Source: Bacteroidales bacterium 52_46 (lineage in GTDB: Bacteria; Bacteroidota; Bacteroidia; Bacteroidales; Muribaculaceae). Taken from it: a stretch of DNA of 62,617 nt. This document shows, in pieces, positions 17,551 through 27,139 of the stretch. The stretch spans positions 184,779-247,395 of the forward strand of contig MNQK01000035.1 in the NCBI GenBank assembly GCA_001915385.1, written 5' to 3'. Each line of letters opens with the position of its first letter. Within the stretch, counting starts at the first letter, position 1. The translations under genes were made by a program, and so were the position numbers. The notes beneath the pieces are model-generated. The model did no database searches. It was given only the letters and a program-made list of their open reading frames with translations, and was not told the origin of the DNA.

Positions 17551-18903
17551 CTACAGTTTTCCGCAGGCGCGCAGGTAGGCTATATGGGCGGTGTAGAGCG
17601 CGAATCCCGCTTCGACATGTTGCTGGCATGATTGGCTCCACAATAGTTGTGCTTCGAGATAATCGCTCAGTGTTTCCATGCCGTTGTCAAACATCACACG
17701 GCTCAGACGCATGTTTTCTGCCGCCTGTTCGACCGAGGTCTCCGACAGCCGGAGTGCCGCTTCCGCTTCCTCAAGATTGGTATACGACCGATGCAAATCA
17801 AGCATGAGCAACTCTTCTTTGTCGTGCATCTCGGCTTGCGAACGATGCCACTCCTCGCGCGATGCGTCGACTTTGGCACTGCGGCCTCCGAAATGATATA
17901 TCGGGACTGATACATTGAGCAGTACGGCAAACGCGCCCCTGTCGAAAAGTGTCGACTTGTTCAGCTCAAATCCGTAATTGTAGGAATATCCGGCTTTTAC
18001 CGCTACCTGAGGCAGCAGTTCGCTGCGGGTCATGTCAATCTGCGATTTGAGCGACAGACTGTTGGCCTGCAGCGCATTCCATTCCGGACGGTCGTATATC
18101 ACCTCGTTGCTTTCGATAGCTGCGGGCAATGTCACTTCAGGAAACCGGTCGACGACATCAAAGTCGGTAATCATCGGCTGTCCCGTCACGCGACACAGAT
18201 TCATCTTGGCGAGACGTATGGCGTTGCGCGCACGCAGTATGTTGAGGTCGGCCTCGTTGATGCGTACAGCCACTTTCAGCCGGTCATTGTTGTGGCGCAT
18301 GCCGTGGGCAATCGCGCTCTCTACATTGGCCTTAAGTTCCAGTACGACACTTTTGTACGATTTCGCCACTTCGAGCAGCTGTTCGGCCTTCACGACATCG
18401 GCATAGGCCGTCGTGACTGCCACGATGACCTCGTCGCGTGTCATTTCAAGCGCGGCATTCGCCATCTCGGCCTTGTGCGAGGCCATCGCTACCGAACTGC
18501 GTATCTTTCCACCCATGTAGACAGGTTGTGTCACCTCTACTCCGGCAGTGAACATCGGGCCGATCTTATAGTCAAGTCCTATTCCCGGGAAATATGCGAA
18601 ACTGCCTGTCGGGGCAGGCATTCCGTTTCCGTCAGGTGCGAATACCGGCAGATTGCCCCCCTCGATGCTGTAACTTCCGCGCGCATTGCTGTAAATGCCG
18701 GTGGCCGACGCACTGATGTCGGGGAAATAATTGGCACGCAGGCTTTTTACCATGGCTTTGGCCTGACGCGTCTGATATTCCGAGGCTTTTATGGAGTTGT
18801 TGGCGCACAGAGCCATCTCAACGCAGTCGTCTACGGTAAGGGTATCGGCCTCCGCGCTGATTGCGGCAGCGGCCATTATGATTGCGATTGTTCTGAATCT
18901 CAT
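17551..18903 (-). CDS. TolC-family outer-membrane efflux protein
   Basis: 450 residues with signal peptide ('AAAAISAEA', residues 1-19). Two TolC-type repeats: 'LTVDDCVEMALCANNSIK' opens the first, and long amphipathic helices ('EAEAALRLSETSVEQAAENM', 'YLEAQLLWSQSCQQHVEA') close each half. It forms the outer-membrane channel and periplasmic tunnel of the RND system encoded just upstream; its ATG overlaps the pump gene's stop by 4 bases (18900-18903). Last gene of the efflux operon. Confidence 0.9.
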   Translation of the reverse strand: MRFRTIAIIMAAAAISAEADTLTVDDCVEMALCANNSIKASEYQTRQAKAMVKSLRANYFPDISASATGIYSNARGSYSIEGGNLPVFAPDGNGMPAPTGSFAYFPGIGLDYKIGPMFTAGVEVTQPVYMGGKIRSSVAMASHKAEMANAALEMTRDEVIVAVTTAYADVVKAEQLLEVAKSYKSVVLELKANVESAIAHGMRHNNDRLKVAVRINEADLNILRARNAIRLAKMNLCRVTGQPMITDFDVVDRFPEVTLPAAIESNEVIYDRPEWNALQANSLSLKSQIDMTRSELLPQVAVKAGYSYNYGFELNKSTLFDRGAFAVLLNVSVPIYHFGGRSAKVDASREEWHRSQAEMHDKEELLMLDLHRSYTNLEEAEAALRLSETSVEQAAENMRLSRVMFDNGMETLSDYLEAQLLWSQSCQQHVEAGFALYTAHIAYLRACGKL

Positions 18904-21900
18904 TTATTTACAGGGAAAAAGAGTGAATATAACACAGGGATGAATACCAGCGTGATTACTGTGCCGAACAGCAGTCCGCCCATGATGGCCGCGGCCATCG
19001 AACCGAACATCGAGTCAGACAACAGCGGAAGCATGCCGAGTATGGTGGTCAGCGCGGCAAGCGACACGGCACGCAGACGGTTGACCGAACTTTGTATCAG
19101 CGCACTGCGCTGTTCCATCCCTTCGCCCGTGAGGCGTTCTATCTCGTCCATCAGCACGATGCCGTTCTTGATGACCATGCCGATAAGTCCGAGCGTCCCG
19201 ACTATAGCCACGAAGTCAAATGTCTTGCCCGTTATTATCATGGTTATGACTATTCCGACCACCACCATCGGTATGGTGCAGAATATTATCAACGGTTTCC
19301 GATAATCCTTGAACAGCATGATAAGCAGCGCTATCATGAGAATTATGGCAAGCGGGAAGTTCTGGAACAGATAGCGCATCGACTGGTCGGAAGCGGCTTT
19401 CTCGCCCTGCCATGATAGTGCGTAACCGGTAGGAAGTTCTATGGCTTCGAGCGCCTTTTCCACGGCCACACGCGCTTTTTCAGTCTCTATGCCGGGAGCG
19501 GGGGAGGCCTGTACGCGTACCGACCGCTGGCTGTTGTAGCGCGGAATGACCGGATGCTCCCATTCCACCGCCACTCCATCGGCCACCTGTGTCAGCGGCG
19601 TGGTCGACATCATGCGGTCGATAATCATATCCTTGTCAATCACTCCCGTAGCCATGCTTGTAATCACATCCTCATCGACGAGCGCGCTTACGTCGGGAAG
19701 CGTGGAAAATATCGATATGTTTTCAATGTCCTCAATCATGCCGTTGTCGGCTGTGGTCTGCTTGAGGTAGATAGGTGTGGGGTGCGTGCCGTCAAACAGT
19801 GTCGCTATCGGCACTCCGCCCGTGGCTGTAAGCATCGACAGACTCACATCCTTGCGGCTCAGGCCTGACATGCGTGCCGCTCCCTGGTTGTACTCCACCT
19901 GGAGCACCGGCACTTGCGGTTCGAGGTCGCGTGTTATAAGCCTTACCTGCGGCAGCCGCTCCATGATGCGCTCCGCCGAGTCGGCGAGCGCCGACAGTAC
20001 GGCGGGGTCGGGACCGGTGAACTGCGCCTCGATGGGATATTTCTTGAACATAAGATTGTAGCGCTTGAGCTTGGCGTATGCCTCGGGGTAGTGCGACGAC
20101 ACATACTGCTGCATCTCCTCGATGTGGTCGCGCAGCTCGCCGGGCGATGTGAAGTCGATGATAAGTTCGCCGTATGCCAGATTGGGGGTAGGTATGGAGC
20201 GCACGAGGTTATATCGGCCCGGGGCGCCACCTGTCGAGGTCGTTATATTTCTCACGTAGGGCAACGTCTTGAAGTAAGCCTCTATCTCCGCGAGGTCTTT
20301 CCCCACGCGGTCGGGCGAAGTGCCGTCAGGCAGCTTGTATTCCATATACAGCTGGTCGTAGGCCATATCGGGGAAAAATCCCTGCCGCACGTAGCGGAAT
20401 CCGAATACCGACAGCATAAGCAGTGCGCCCATTATGCCGACCGTGACATATTTATGGCGTATCGCCGATGTCACGAGCGAACGCAGCCACCGGTAGGCAC
20501 GACCTTTGTAAAGGTCTTTTTCCGCCGATGCCACGCTTTTACCTTTCAGATATCTGTCGGCCATGAGCGGCACATGCACTAAGGCGAGCGCCCAGCTCAG
20601 CAGCAGCGACACGGCGAGTACGATGAAGAGATCGCGCACATATATGCCCGTAGTGTCTGGCGACAGGAATATGGGCAGGAACGCGAGGATTGCGATAAGT
20701 GTGGCTCCGAGCAGAGGCATCGCCGTGCGGGCACTTATGCCGGTAAGAGCTTCGCGGCGCGGTATGCCTCGCTTGAGGTCGACAAGTATGCCGTCGATAA
20801 TCACTATGGCGTTATCGACAAGCATACCCATGGCGAGGATAAACGCTCCGAGCGACACCCTCTGCATCGTGCCTCCGAAATTGAACAGGAAAAGAAACGA
20901 CCCGAGTACGATTGTGACAAGCGAGATGCCTATCATGACACCGCTCCGCAGTCCCATCGCCAGCATGAGTATGAGCACCACGATTGCCACCGACTCCACA
21001 AGATTGACGAAGAATGTGGAGAGAGCGTCGGTGACGCGTTCTGGCTGATTGAACACGCTGTGCACCTCTATCCCTGCCGGCAGACGTTCGCGGCGCAGCT
21101 GTGACAGCAGGTCGTCGACCTCCTTGCCCACCTTTACTATATCCGAGCCGTGGCGTCCCGACACGAGAATGCCGATCGATGTCACCGAGTCGCGCAGCAA
21201 ACGGTTGCGCTGCGGCGTGGCGAGAGTGCGCTCCACGTCGGCTATGTCCCTGATGTGAAGACGGTCGTCCTCATGTCCGGCGAGAAGCATGTCGCCTATG
21301 GCCTCCACCGAGTTCAGGCGGTCGGTGACGTTGACGCGTATGCGCTGTTCGGGGGTGTCGAAATATCCGGCGTAGGTCACGTCGTTCTGGTTGTTGAGTG
21401 TCGATATTACCTCGAGCGGCTTCACTCCGAGGTTGGCCATGCGGTCGCGGTTGAGCGATATGTTGATTACCTCTGTCGGCACCCCGTAGAGCTGTACTTT
21501 GTCCACTCCGTCGAGGTCGAGAATGCTGCGGCGTATGAGCTGCGCGTAGTCCTCCATCTCCCGTGGAGAGAACCCCTCGGCCGTCATCGCGTAGAACAGT
21601 CCGTATACGTTGCTGAAATCCTCCTGTACCATAGGAGTCTGCGCCCCGGGCGGAAGCGTGGCCGCACAGTCGCTCACCTTGCGGCGCAGCATGTCCCAGC
21701 ATTGCTCCACATCCTCGTCCCTGACCGTCGATTGTAGCTCCACGTTGATGACTGACAGGTCGTTCATCGACACGCTTTCCACGTTGCTGACATTGCTTAT
21801 CGAGCGGATTGCTTTCTCAAGCGGGTCGGTCACCTCCAGCTCTACCTGATGGGCCGATGCTCCGGGATATACTGTCGCGACTACCGACAGCTTGACCTTG

Positions 21901-22025
21901 ATTTCCGGGTCCTCGAGCTTGCTCATGGCCCAGGCGGAAAATATACCGCCCACTACCAGTACCGCTACAAGGAACTGTACCAGTTTGCTGTTGGCGAACG
22001 CCCATTTGCTAAGATTGAATTTCAT
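18900..22025 (-). CDS. RND-family efflux pump inner-membrane subunit
   Basis: 1041 residues, normal AcrB/MexB-type length. An N-terminal membrane helix, two large periplasmic loops, and two blocks of membrane helices (about 330-530 and 850-1035). Proton-relay region in TM4 'GMLVDNAIVIIDG' and the matching second-half 'GMVIKNGIVLMDE'. The 'YPGASAHQVELEVTDPLEKA' opening is typical of the AcrB/CusA superfamily. It pumps small molecules out using the proton gradient; the substrate cannot be read. Sits between its membrane-fusion partner (15 bases upstream) and the outer-membrane channel. No local regulator gene. Confidence 0.92.
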   Translation of the reverse strand: MKFNLSKWAFANSKLVQFLVAVLVVGGIFSAWAMSKLEDPEIKVKLSVVATVYPGASAHQVELEVTDPLEKAIRSISNVSNVESVSMNDLSVINVELQSTVRDEDVEQCWDMLRRKVSDCAATLPPGAQTPMVQEDFSNVYGLFYAMTAEGFSPREMEDYAQLIRRSILDLDGVDKVQLYGVPTEVINISLNRDRMANLGVKPLEVISTLNNQNDVTYAGYFDTPEQRIRVNVTDRLNSVEAIGDMLLAGHEDDRLHIRDIADVERTLATPQRNRLLRDSVTSIGILVSGRHGSDIVKVGKEVDDLLSQLRRERLPAGIEVHSVFNQPERVTDALSTFFVNLVESVAIVVLILMLAMGLRSGVMIGISLVTIVLGSFLFLFNFGGTMQRVSLGAFILAMGMLVDNAIVIIDGILVDLKRGIPRREALTGISARTAMPLLGATLIAILAFLPIFLSPDTTGIYVRDLFIVLAVSLLLSWALALVHVPLMADRYLKGKSVASAEKDLYKGRAYRWLRSLVTSAIRHKYVTVGIMGALLMLSVFGFRYVRQGFFPDMAYDQLYMEYKLPDGTSPDRVGKDLAEIEAYFKTLPYVRNITTSTGGAPGRYNLVRSIPTPNLAYGELIIDFTSPGELRDHIEEMQQYVSSHYPEAYAKLKRYNLMFKKYPIEAQFTGPDPAVLSALADSAERIMERLPQVRLITRDLEPQVPVLQVEYNQGAARMSGLSRKDVSLSMLTATGGVPIATLFDGTHPTPIYLKQTTADNGMIEDIENISIFSTLPDVSALVDEDVITSMATGVIDKDMIIDRMMSTTPLTQVADGVAVEWEHPVIPRYNSQRSVRVQASPAPGIETEKARVAVEKALEAIELPTGYALSWQGEKAASDQSMRYLFQNFPLAIILMIALLIMLFKDYRKPLIIFCTIPMVVVGIVITMIITGKTFDFVAIVGTLGLIGMVIKNGIVLMDEIERLTGEGMEQRSALIQSSVNRLRAVSLAALTTILGMLPLLSDSMFGSMAAAIMGGLLFGTVITLVFIPVLYSLFFPVNK

Positions 22026-22040
22026 AAAAAAACTAAGTCT

Positions 22041-23120
22041 TTATAGTTGATTGCCAACATTTGTGGATGATGCCGGAGCTAATGGCGCGATTTTTTCATT
22101 CTCGCGGAGACGCCCTGCACCTGCGGCCACGATGTCAATGCCGTCGAGCGGTGTGGCGCATGATATTTCGGCCTCGCCGTCGCGTGTGAGCCTTACAACT
22201 TCCACCGGCACTTTGCGGAGTGTGCTGTCGGGTGATACGGTAAAAATATATGAGTCGGACCCTGCGCCCGCAAGTGATGTCGACGGTACAATCCACCGGT
22301 TGCTGTCATCCTTTTTGCTGCCGCCGCCGGCCTGCATCACTACCGTTGTCGACATGCCTACGGAGGGGAGCGGTTCGCCGGCGTCGTCAAACGACAGTTT
22401 TACCGTGTACAGCTGGTTGGCGTTGGCTACGCTCTGTTCGGCAAAGGGTTTCAGCCGGAATGTCCTGCCCGGGTATATGTCGAATGTGCAGGTATAATCG
22501 GTGAAATCGCTGATGCGGGAGAATGCGGCAGCCGGTATCTTTATTTCGACAAGGGGGGTGCTGTTGTCGACAATCTCGAGTACCGGAGTGCCGGCACCAA
22601 CCACTTCGCCAGCATGCCGCAGTATGGCCTTTACCTCGCCTGAGGCGGGCGCCGTAAGACGAGTATCGTTGAGCTGGTTGCGTGCATGCTGCAGTTTGGC
22701 CGTTATCTGTTGCAGACCGTACACTGCCTTGTCGTGTGCCACCGAGGTCGTGGCATTCTCATTATATAGCGCGATTACACGTTCGGCCTCGCTGCGCACG
22801 GAGTTGTATTCGGCTTCGGCGGCATCGAGAGCCACGCGGTAGTCGGTGTCGTCGAGACGCCCGATGACCTGGCCGCTCCTTACATTATCCCCCTCCTTTA
22901 CGCTGAGTGAAGCGATACGGCCCGCCACCTTGAACGCGGTGTAGACTTTGTCGTCGCTTACCACTTTGCCGGGAAACACCAGGCGCGAACCGTCGGTCGT
23001 AGCCAAGGCCGTGCATATCTTTACCGGCTGTACGGCGCGGTTGTCGCTGTCGTCATGTTTTTTGCAGCTGCTTGTCGCTAAAAGAGCCGAGAGCGCAATT
23101 GTGATAAATAGGATTTTCAT
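22041..23120 (-). CDS. RND membrane-fusion (periplasmic adaptor) lipoprotein
   Basis: About 359 residues from ATG 23120 ('MKILFITIALSALLATSSC'); a -7 box at 23160-23167 lies over the longer frame's first codon and rules that start out. Lipobox 'ATSSC' gives a lipid-anchored adaptor. Biotinyl-lipoyl-like hairpin halves 'SLSVKEGDNVRSGQVIGRLD' and 'DTRLTAPASGEVKAILRHAG' flank an alpha hairpin, followed by beta-barrel and membrane-proximal domains. It links the RND pump to the TolC-type channel. First gene of the three-gene operon. Confidence 0.9.
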   Translation of the reverse strand: MKILFITIALSALLATSSCKKHDDSDNRAVQPVKICTALATTDGSRLVFPGKVVSDDKVYTAFKVAGRIASLSVKEGDNVRSGQVIGRLDDTDYRVALDAAEAEYNSVRSEAERVIALYNENATTSVAHDKAVYGLQQITAKLQHARNQLNDTRLTAPASGEVKAILRHAGEVVGAGTPVLEIVDNSTPLVEIKIPAAAFSRISDFTDYTCTFDIYPGRTFRLKPFAEQSVANANQLYTVKLSFDDAGEPLPSVGMSTTVVMQAGGGSKKDDSNRWIVPSTSLAGAGSDSYIFTVSPDSTLRKVPVEVVRLTRDGEAEISCATPLDGIDIVAAGAGRLRENEKIAPLAPASSTNVGNQL

Positions 23121-23159
23121 TGTGATATGGAAATATAGCATACAAAGGTTTGACGTATG

Positions 23160-23167
23160 CAAAGTTA
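23160..23167 (-). promoter_or_regulatory. -7 box (TAACTTTG) for the efflux operon
   Basis: TAnnTTTG match on the minus strand, about 40 bases upstream of ATG 23120. Confidence 0.5.
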
Positions 23168-23316
23168 CTTATTAATAATCTATCGCCATACATGGACTGT
23201 TTCTCTAAAATTGGTCAAAAAGTCGGAAAATAAAATTTGAATGCAGTTTGGCTAAAAGATAGTTCTAATAATAAAATTAAAGAAATTTGCCAAAATATTT
23301 GCACATCAAACAACTA

Positions 23317-23351
23317 TTTGCTTAATTTGCTGTTGAAATTTTATACTTTTG
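23317..23351 (+). promoter_or_regulatory. Probable promoter of the ammonium transporter gene
   Basis: TACTTTTG at 23344-23351 matches the -7 element; TTTG at 23317-23320 lies 23 bases upstream, a little long. The 304-base gap between the efflux operon and amt is AT-rich and otherwise shows no hairpin or riboswitch I recognise. Confidence 0.45.
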
Positions 23352-23424
23352 TTAAACAAAAGTGTGAGGCGGTAGAAAAATGATTGGTTTTTTACGATAT
23401 GTGTAATTTTTAAATTATATTCCA

Positions 23425-24858
23425 ATGCTTACAGTTAAAGGTAAAAGAGTAAAGAAAAGATGGATAATACTGTTTACCGCCATATTGGCGGTCAGTATCA
23501 TCGGATTGTTTGTATCGCCCGCCGAGGGTCTGTACAATCTTGCCAACGGCAGCCTATTTGCGAATATAGCGTGGATGATTACAGCCACGATATTTGTGCT
23601 GATGATGACGCCGGGACTTTCATTCTTCTACGGCGGCATGGTGAGGGCTAAAAATGTCATCTCCACCATGCTTCAGAGTTTTATCGTGATGGGATTTGTC
23701 AGTGTCATCTGGGTGTTGTTCGGCTTCGGTCTTGCGTTCGGCAACGACATCGGCGGTATCATAGGCAATCCGTGCGATTTCTTTCTGTTCAGCAACGTGG
23801 GTGTCGGCAATGTGACCGGTACAGGTGCCGAAGTCCCGAGTGAAATCGGGATGGCTACCACAACTATTCCGTTGGTGCTTTTCGCCCTGTTTCAGATGAA
23901 GTTCGCCATCATCACCCCCTCGCTGATTACGGGGTCGTTTGCCGAACGAGTGCGTTTTTCGGGCTATCTTGTGTTCATGATGATATGGATTATACTCGTA
24001 TACTGTCCGCTCGCCCACTGTACATGGCATCCCGAGGGTCTGTTCGGCAAACTTCATGTGCATGATTTCGCCGGCGGTATTGTGGTGCATGCTGCGTCAG
24101 GTATCGCCGCTCTTGCCGGCGCGATGTTCCTCGGACGGCGTTCGTCGACCGAGAATGCCAAACCGGCCAACGTCCCGTTCGTGCTGCTCGGCGCCGCGTT
24201 GCTGTGGCTCGGCTGGTTCGGTTTCAACGGCGGCAGCTCGCTGGCAGCCGACGGTGTGGCGCTCTCGGCTTTCCTCAACACCAATACCGCCGCTGCGACC
24301 GCTATGGTGACATGGGTGGTGTTTGACGCTCTCCGCGGACACAAACCCTCGGCCATGGGTGCCGCAATCGGAGCCGTTGTGGGGCTCGTGGCAATCACTC
24401 CCTGTGCCGGCTGGGTGACTGTGGGCGAGTCCATATTCATCTCGTTTGTCATCACCATCTGCTGCAACCTCGCCGTGACCTGGAAAAAGTCAAGCAATCT
24501 TTTCGACGATGCTCTCGATGTGTTTCCCACCCACGGACTCGGCGGCATCATCGGCACGGTGCTTACCGGTATCTTCGCCTACAATTTCTTCGCTGAGAAT
24601 GGCATGGAGGGTGTGAGCCGTACCACTTTCTTCTGGAACCATATCCTCGTGCTTGCCGGTGTATGCGCCTACACATTCCTCATGAGCTACGCCATCTACT
24701 GGATTACAAACAAGATGATACCGATGCGCGTGTCGCGCCACAGCGAGGAAATCGGTCTCGACCGCTCGCAGCACGACGAGGAATATGCCGGCGAAACAGG
24801 TACCGGTATCGCTGAGGACACCCCCACCGACTATCAGTGGTTCAACTCCGCCGAATAA
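23425..24858 (+). CDS. amt: Amt-family ammonium transporter
   Basis: 477 residues. N-terminal hydrophobic segment (14-34), then the Amt core of eleven helices. Signature segments: 'TPGLSFFYGGMVRAKN', 'GSFAERVRFSGYL', 'DFAGGIVVHAASG' (pore histidine) and 'FPTHGLGGIIGTVLTG' (second pore histidine). It imports ammonium across the inner membrane. The last ~40 residues are polar and cytoplasmic. No glnK/PII gene follows, which is unusual because amt and glnK are often paired; a hairpin ends the transcript instead. Confidence 0.93.
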   Translation: MLTVKGKRVKKRWIILFTAILAVSIIGLFVSPAEGLYNLANGSLFANIAWMITATIFVLMMTPGLSFFYGGMVRAKNVISTMLQSFIVMGFVSVIWVLFGFGLAFGNDIGGIIGNPCDFFLFSNVGVGNVTGTGAEVPSEIGMATTTIPLVLFALFQMKFAIITPSLITGSFAERVRFSGYLVFMMIWIILVYCPLAHCTWHPEGLFGKLHVHDFAGGIVVHAASGIAALAGAMFLGRRSSTENAKPANVPFVLLGAALLWLGWFGFNGGSSLAADGVALSAFLNTNTAAATAMVTWVVFDALRGHKPSAMGAAIGAVVGLVAITPCAGWVTVGESIFISFVITICCNLAVTWKKSSNLFDDALDVFPTHGLGGIIGTVLTGIFAYNFFAENGMEGVSRTTFFWNHILVLAGVCAYTFLMSYAIYWITNKMIPMRVSRHSEEIGLDRSQHDEEYAGETGTGIAEDTPTDYQWFNSAE

Positions 24859-24921
24859 ACTGTAACGGTAAATATTGCTCTTATATATATTCTTTATTCA
24901 TCCTTCCCGAAGGATTCTTCC

Positions 24922-24952
24922 GAACGGGTGCGAGTCAAAATCGCGCCCGTTC
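24922..24952 (+). terminator. Hairpin after amt
   Basis: Arms 24922-24933 and 24941-24952 pair over 11 of 12 bases with a 7-base loop. The following T-run is weak. Confidence 0.45.
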
Positions 24953-24994
24953 TTCGTGATATGAATGGGTATTGCAAACCTCACAAAACGGACT

Positions 24995-25245
24995 AAATTG
25001 TAGGGAGGGTGTTGCAAAACTCGGCTTTAACTTTCCGCGGTTGAAAACCGCGGCTACTACGTAGCTGATTATCAGGAGACTTTGCTTAGTAGCCGCGGTT
25101 TTCAACCGCGGAAAGCTTAGTTCTGCAACACCCTCCGCGTTATGGTTGTGTTATTTAATTGTGTTACCCCGTTAGGGCGCGGACGCGATGAATCGAGTCC
25201 CTACAATTTGCTGTGACTTTTGAGCGCTAATTATAGTTTTGCAAC
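24995..25245. repeat. Nested palindromes including CCGCGG double-hairpin repeat, copy 2
   Basis: This gap of about 530 bases (24859-25391) has no gene. The CCGCGG double hairpin spans 25031-25115. Outside it are further inverted pairs: 25004-25021 with 25119-25136 (17 of 18 bases), 24995-25006 with 25198-25209 (perfect 12 bp), and GTTGCAAAACT at 25011-25021 with its complement at 25235-25245. A GGACGCGAT hairpin lies at 25181-25200. Confidence 0.75.
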
Positions 25246-25274
25246 ATCCTACATATTTGGATTTGTATCATGCT

Positions 25275-25313
25275 GGTAGACAAGATTTAGTCTATCGGTA
25301 GATGTTTTGTAGA
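25275..25313. promoter_or_regulatory. GTAGA direct repeats, site upstream of the second regulator
   Basis: GTAGA begins at 25276, 25298 and 25309, spacings 22 and 11 bases. The last pair reads GGTAGATGTTTTGTAGA; the same arrangement occurs at 27140-27156 before the BspA-like gene. Confidence 0.4.
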
Positions 25314-25379
25314 TGGTGTGCCGGGGACGTCGACGGCACTATGATTGATTTAATACGGCTGAAATTTTGGAAATATGAC

Positions 25380-25387
25380 TAATTTTG
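25380..25387 (+). promoter_or_regulatory. TAATTTTG box directly before the second regulator
   Basis: Matches TAnnTTTG and ends 4 bases before the ATG at 25392. If used, the mRNA would be leaderless or nearly so. No good -33 partner at the usual distance. Confidence 0.25.
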
Positions 25388-25391
25388 CCGT

Positions 25392-27101
25392 ATGAAAAAA
25401 TCAGCCGGTATATTTCTCTTGTTATTGACCGTAATAGTCGTATTCTTTTTCAGCGGATGCGGTCGGCCTCGCCGCAACCAAATGGCGCCTTTCGGCTGGA
25501 CGGCTGAAAATCCGGTGGCCGATTCGCTGACGGTGCGTATGGAATATGCCTTTCTTGGTGAAGTGCCGGTAGATTCCCTTGCGCGCCTTGTCGATGAATT
25601 TGAAACTGCGGTATCCCGTATGACGGCTGACGACGGGGAGAACAGCCATCTCAAGGGCTGCGTTATGTTTTGGAAAGCACGTCTTAAATACAGGCTCGGA
25701 CGCTTCGGCGAGGCAAGAAAACTGATTGGCGAGGCTGTCGCCCTGACCGACTCGGCGCGTTATCCATACGAAATACGGCGTTACCGCTGGCTTGTCGAAA
25801 ACCGCGGAGCCTACAGCATCGACCAATGGTATGAGCATATCTCCGATGAAATAAAATTTTACCGCAAGCATCATTGCGTGTATATGCTCGTATCACGCTA
25901 TCTGGATATGAGCTGGCTGATGCTTGAGGCCGGATATTCGGCGCGCACGATAGAATATCTGTCGATGGCCGATTCATTGCTCGACGGCATTGACGAGCTG
26001 ACGGTGGTACGCGCGGGTCTGCGCATCAACCTCGCCGACATGTATTGCACGGTGGGCGACTCTCTCAGAGCCGCGAAGATGCTTAGGGAGATAGGGGAGC
26101 GTCCCGAGGTGCTTGCCGACGGTTATACATCGTCGCTCATCGATTTCAATCTGTGGGTCACTGCAAGAGACACCGTAGCGTTGCGGCGTGTGTGGGACAG
26201 TCTGGCGGACGACAGTGTGCGCATAGGACTGCGTGGTGTTGTCTCGGCATTTATGGCGCGCGTAAGCCTTGACCGTGGGGATACTCGCGGTGCACGTGAG
26301 TATATCGCCGACACCCGCAGGTTTCTGCCCGCCGTCACGCAGGGCGACCACAAGGCTTTCATGCTGCGCACAATGGCCGAGACTGCCGGAGCGACGGGCG
26401 ACGACAGGAGTGCCGTAGAGTGTTATTCCCGCTATGCCGAGGTTACCGACTCGCTCAATGCCGAGCGTCGGCGCGGCGAACTCATCAGTGCCGAGACATC
26501 GCGGCAGATAGATATGGCCGAGGAGAGGGCGCGGGGCGAACGCCGCATGCTTATATTCCGTTTTTCGGCTGTGATAGCCGTTTTTATAATAGCCGTGGTA
26601 GTGGTATGGATTCAGGTACGGCGTCGTATCGCACGGTTGCGCGACCGCCATCATGCCGAGAGGCTCGACAGGCTTAAATCGCAGCGCGCCGAGCTGGCGA
26701 TGACGCTCCGCATGACCGAGAAAGAGAACATGCTCGGTGAACTCGACGGACGCCTTGCCGACCTCGCGCGTAAAGGCAACGTATCGGCGGGCGACATATC
26801 GGCCGTGCAGTCGGGCATACGCGCTGTCACCGCCGCCGAAGCCGAGAGTGAGAATTTCGCCGAAGTATTCGCACGCATAAGTCCGGCGTTTACCGACAAT
26901 CTTCGTCGCGCATATCCCAATGTGCGCCGCTCGTCGGAGCGTTTGGCATGCTACATAGCGCTCGGACTCGATACACGGCATATAGCGCGCGTCATGAACA
27001 TACGTCCCGAGTCGGTGCGTCAGGCGCGCTGGCGTCTGCGCTCGCAGATGGAGCTCCCGGCCGACAGCGACCTCGATCAGGCACTTAAGGATTTGCTTTA
27101 G
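25392..27101 (+). CDS. Membrane-anchored TPR / helix-turn-helix regulator (second copy)
   Basis: 569 residues with the same plan as the protein at 6847-8562. Lipoprotein-type signal with 'FFFSGC' (Cys22), helical TPR-like repeats (about 50-370), a membrane helix at about 388-410 ('SAVIAVFIIAVVVVWIQV'), a coiled coil, and a C-terminal domain 'SSERLACYIALGLDTRHIA' / 'RPESVRQARWRLRSQM' that reads as a LuxR-like helix-turn-helix. Sequence identity to the first copy is low but the order and sizes of parts agree. It is followed after 191 bases by an exported BspA-like protein on the same strand, mirroring the first locus. Signal sensed is unknown. Confidence 0.65.
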   Translation: MKKSAGIFLLLLTVIVVFFFSGCGRPRRNQMAPFGWTAENPVADSLTVRMEYAFLGEVPVDSLARLVDEFETAVSRMTADDGENSHLKGCVMFWKARLKYRLGRFGEARKLIGEAVALTDSARYPYEIRRYRWLVENRGAYSIDQWYEHISDEIKFYRKHHCVYMLVSRYLDMSWLMLEAGYSARTIEYLSMADSLLDGIDELTVVRAGLRINLADMYCTVGDSLRAAKMLREIGERPEVLADGYTSSLIDFNLWVTARDTVALRRVWDSLADDSVRIGLRGVVSAFMARVSLDRGDTRGAREYIADTRRFLPAVTQGDHKAFMLRTMAETAGATGDDRSAVECYSRYAEVTDSLNAERRRGELISAETSRQIDMAEERARGERRMLIFRFSAVIAVFIIAVVVVWIQVRRRIARLRDRHHAERLDRLKSQRAELAMTLRMTEKENMLGELDGRLADLARKGNVSAGDISAVQSGIRAVTAAEAESENFAEVFARISPAFTDNLRRAYPNVRRSSERLACYIALGLDTRHIARVMNIRPESVRQARWRLRSQMELPADSDLDQALKDLL

Positions 27102-27139
27102 CTGTATTTAAATCGTTGTAAATCCATATATTAAGATTT

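Noticed and set aside
18292..19305. 337-residue open frame on the plus strand
   Set aside because: Opposite the efflux channel and pump genes; no recognisable domain and no promoter.
23121..23424. Riboswitch or PII-linked control before amt
   Set aside because: No conserved structure recognised and no glnK gene nearby.
25974..26981. 335-residue open frame on the minus strand
   Set aside because: Opposite the second TPR regulator, which has a complete domain plan; Cys/His/Arg-rich nonsense.
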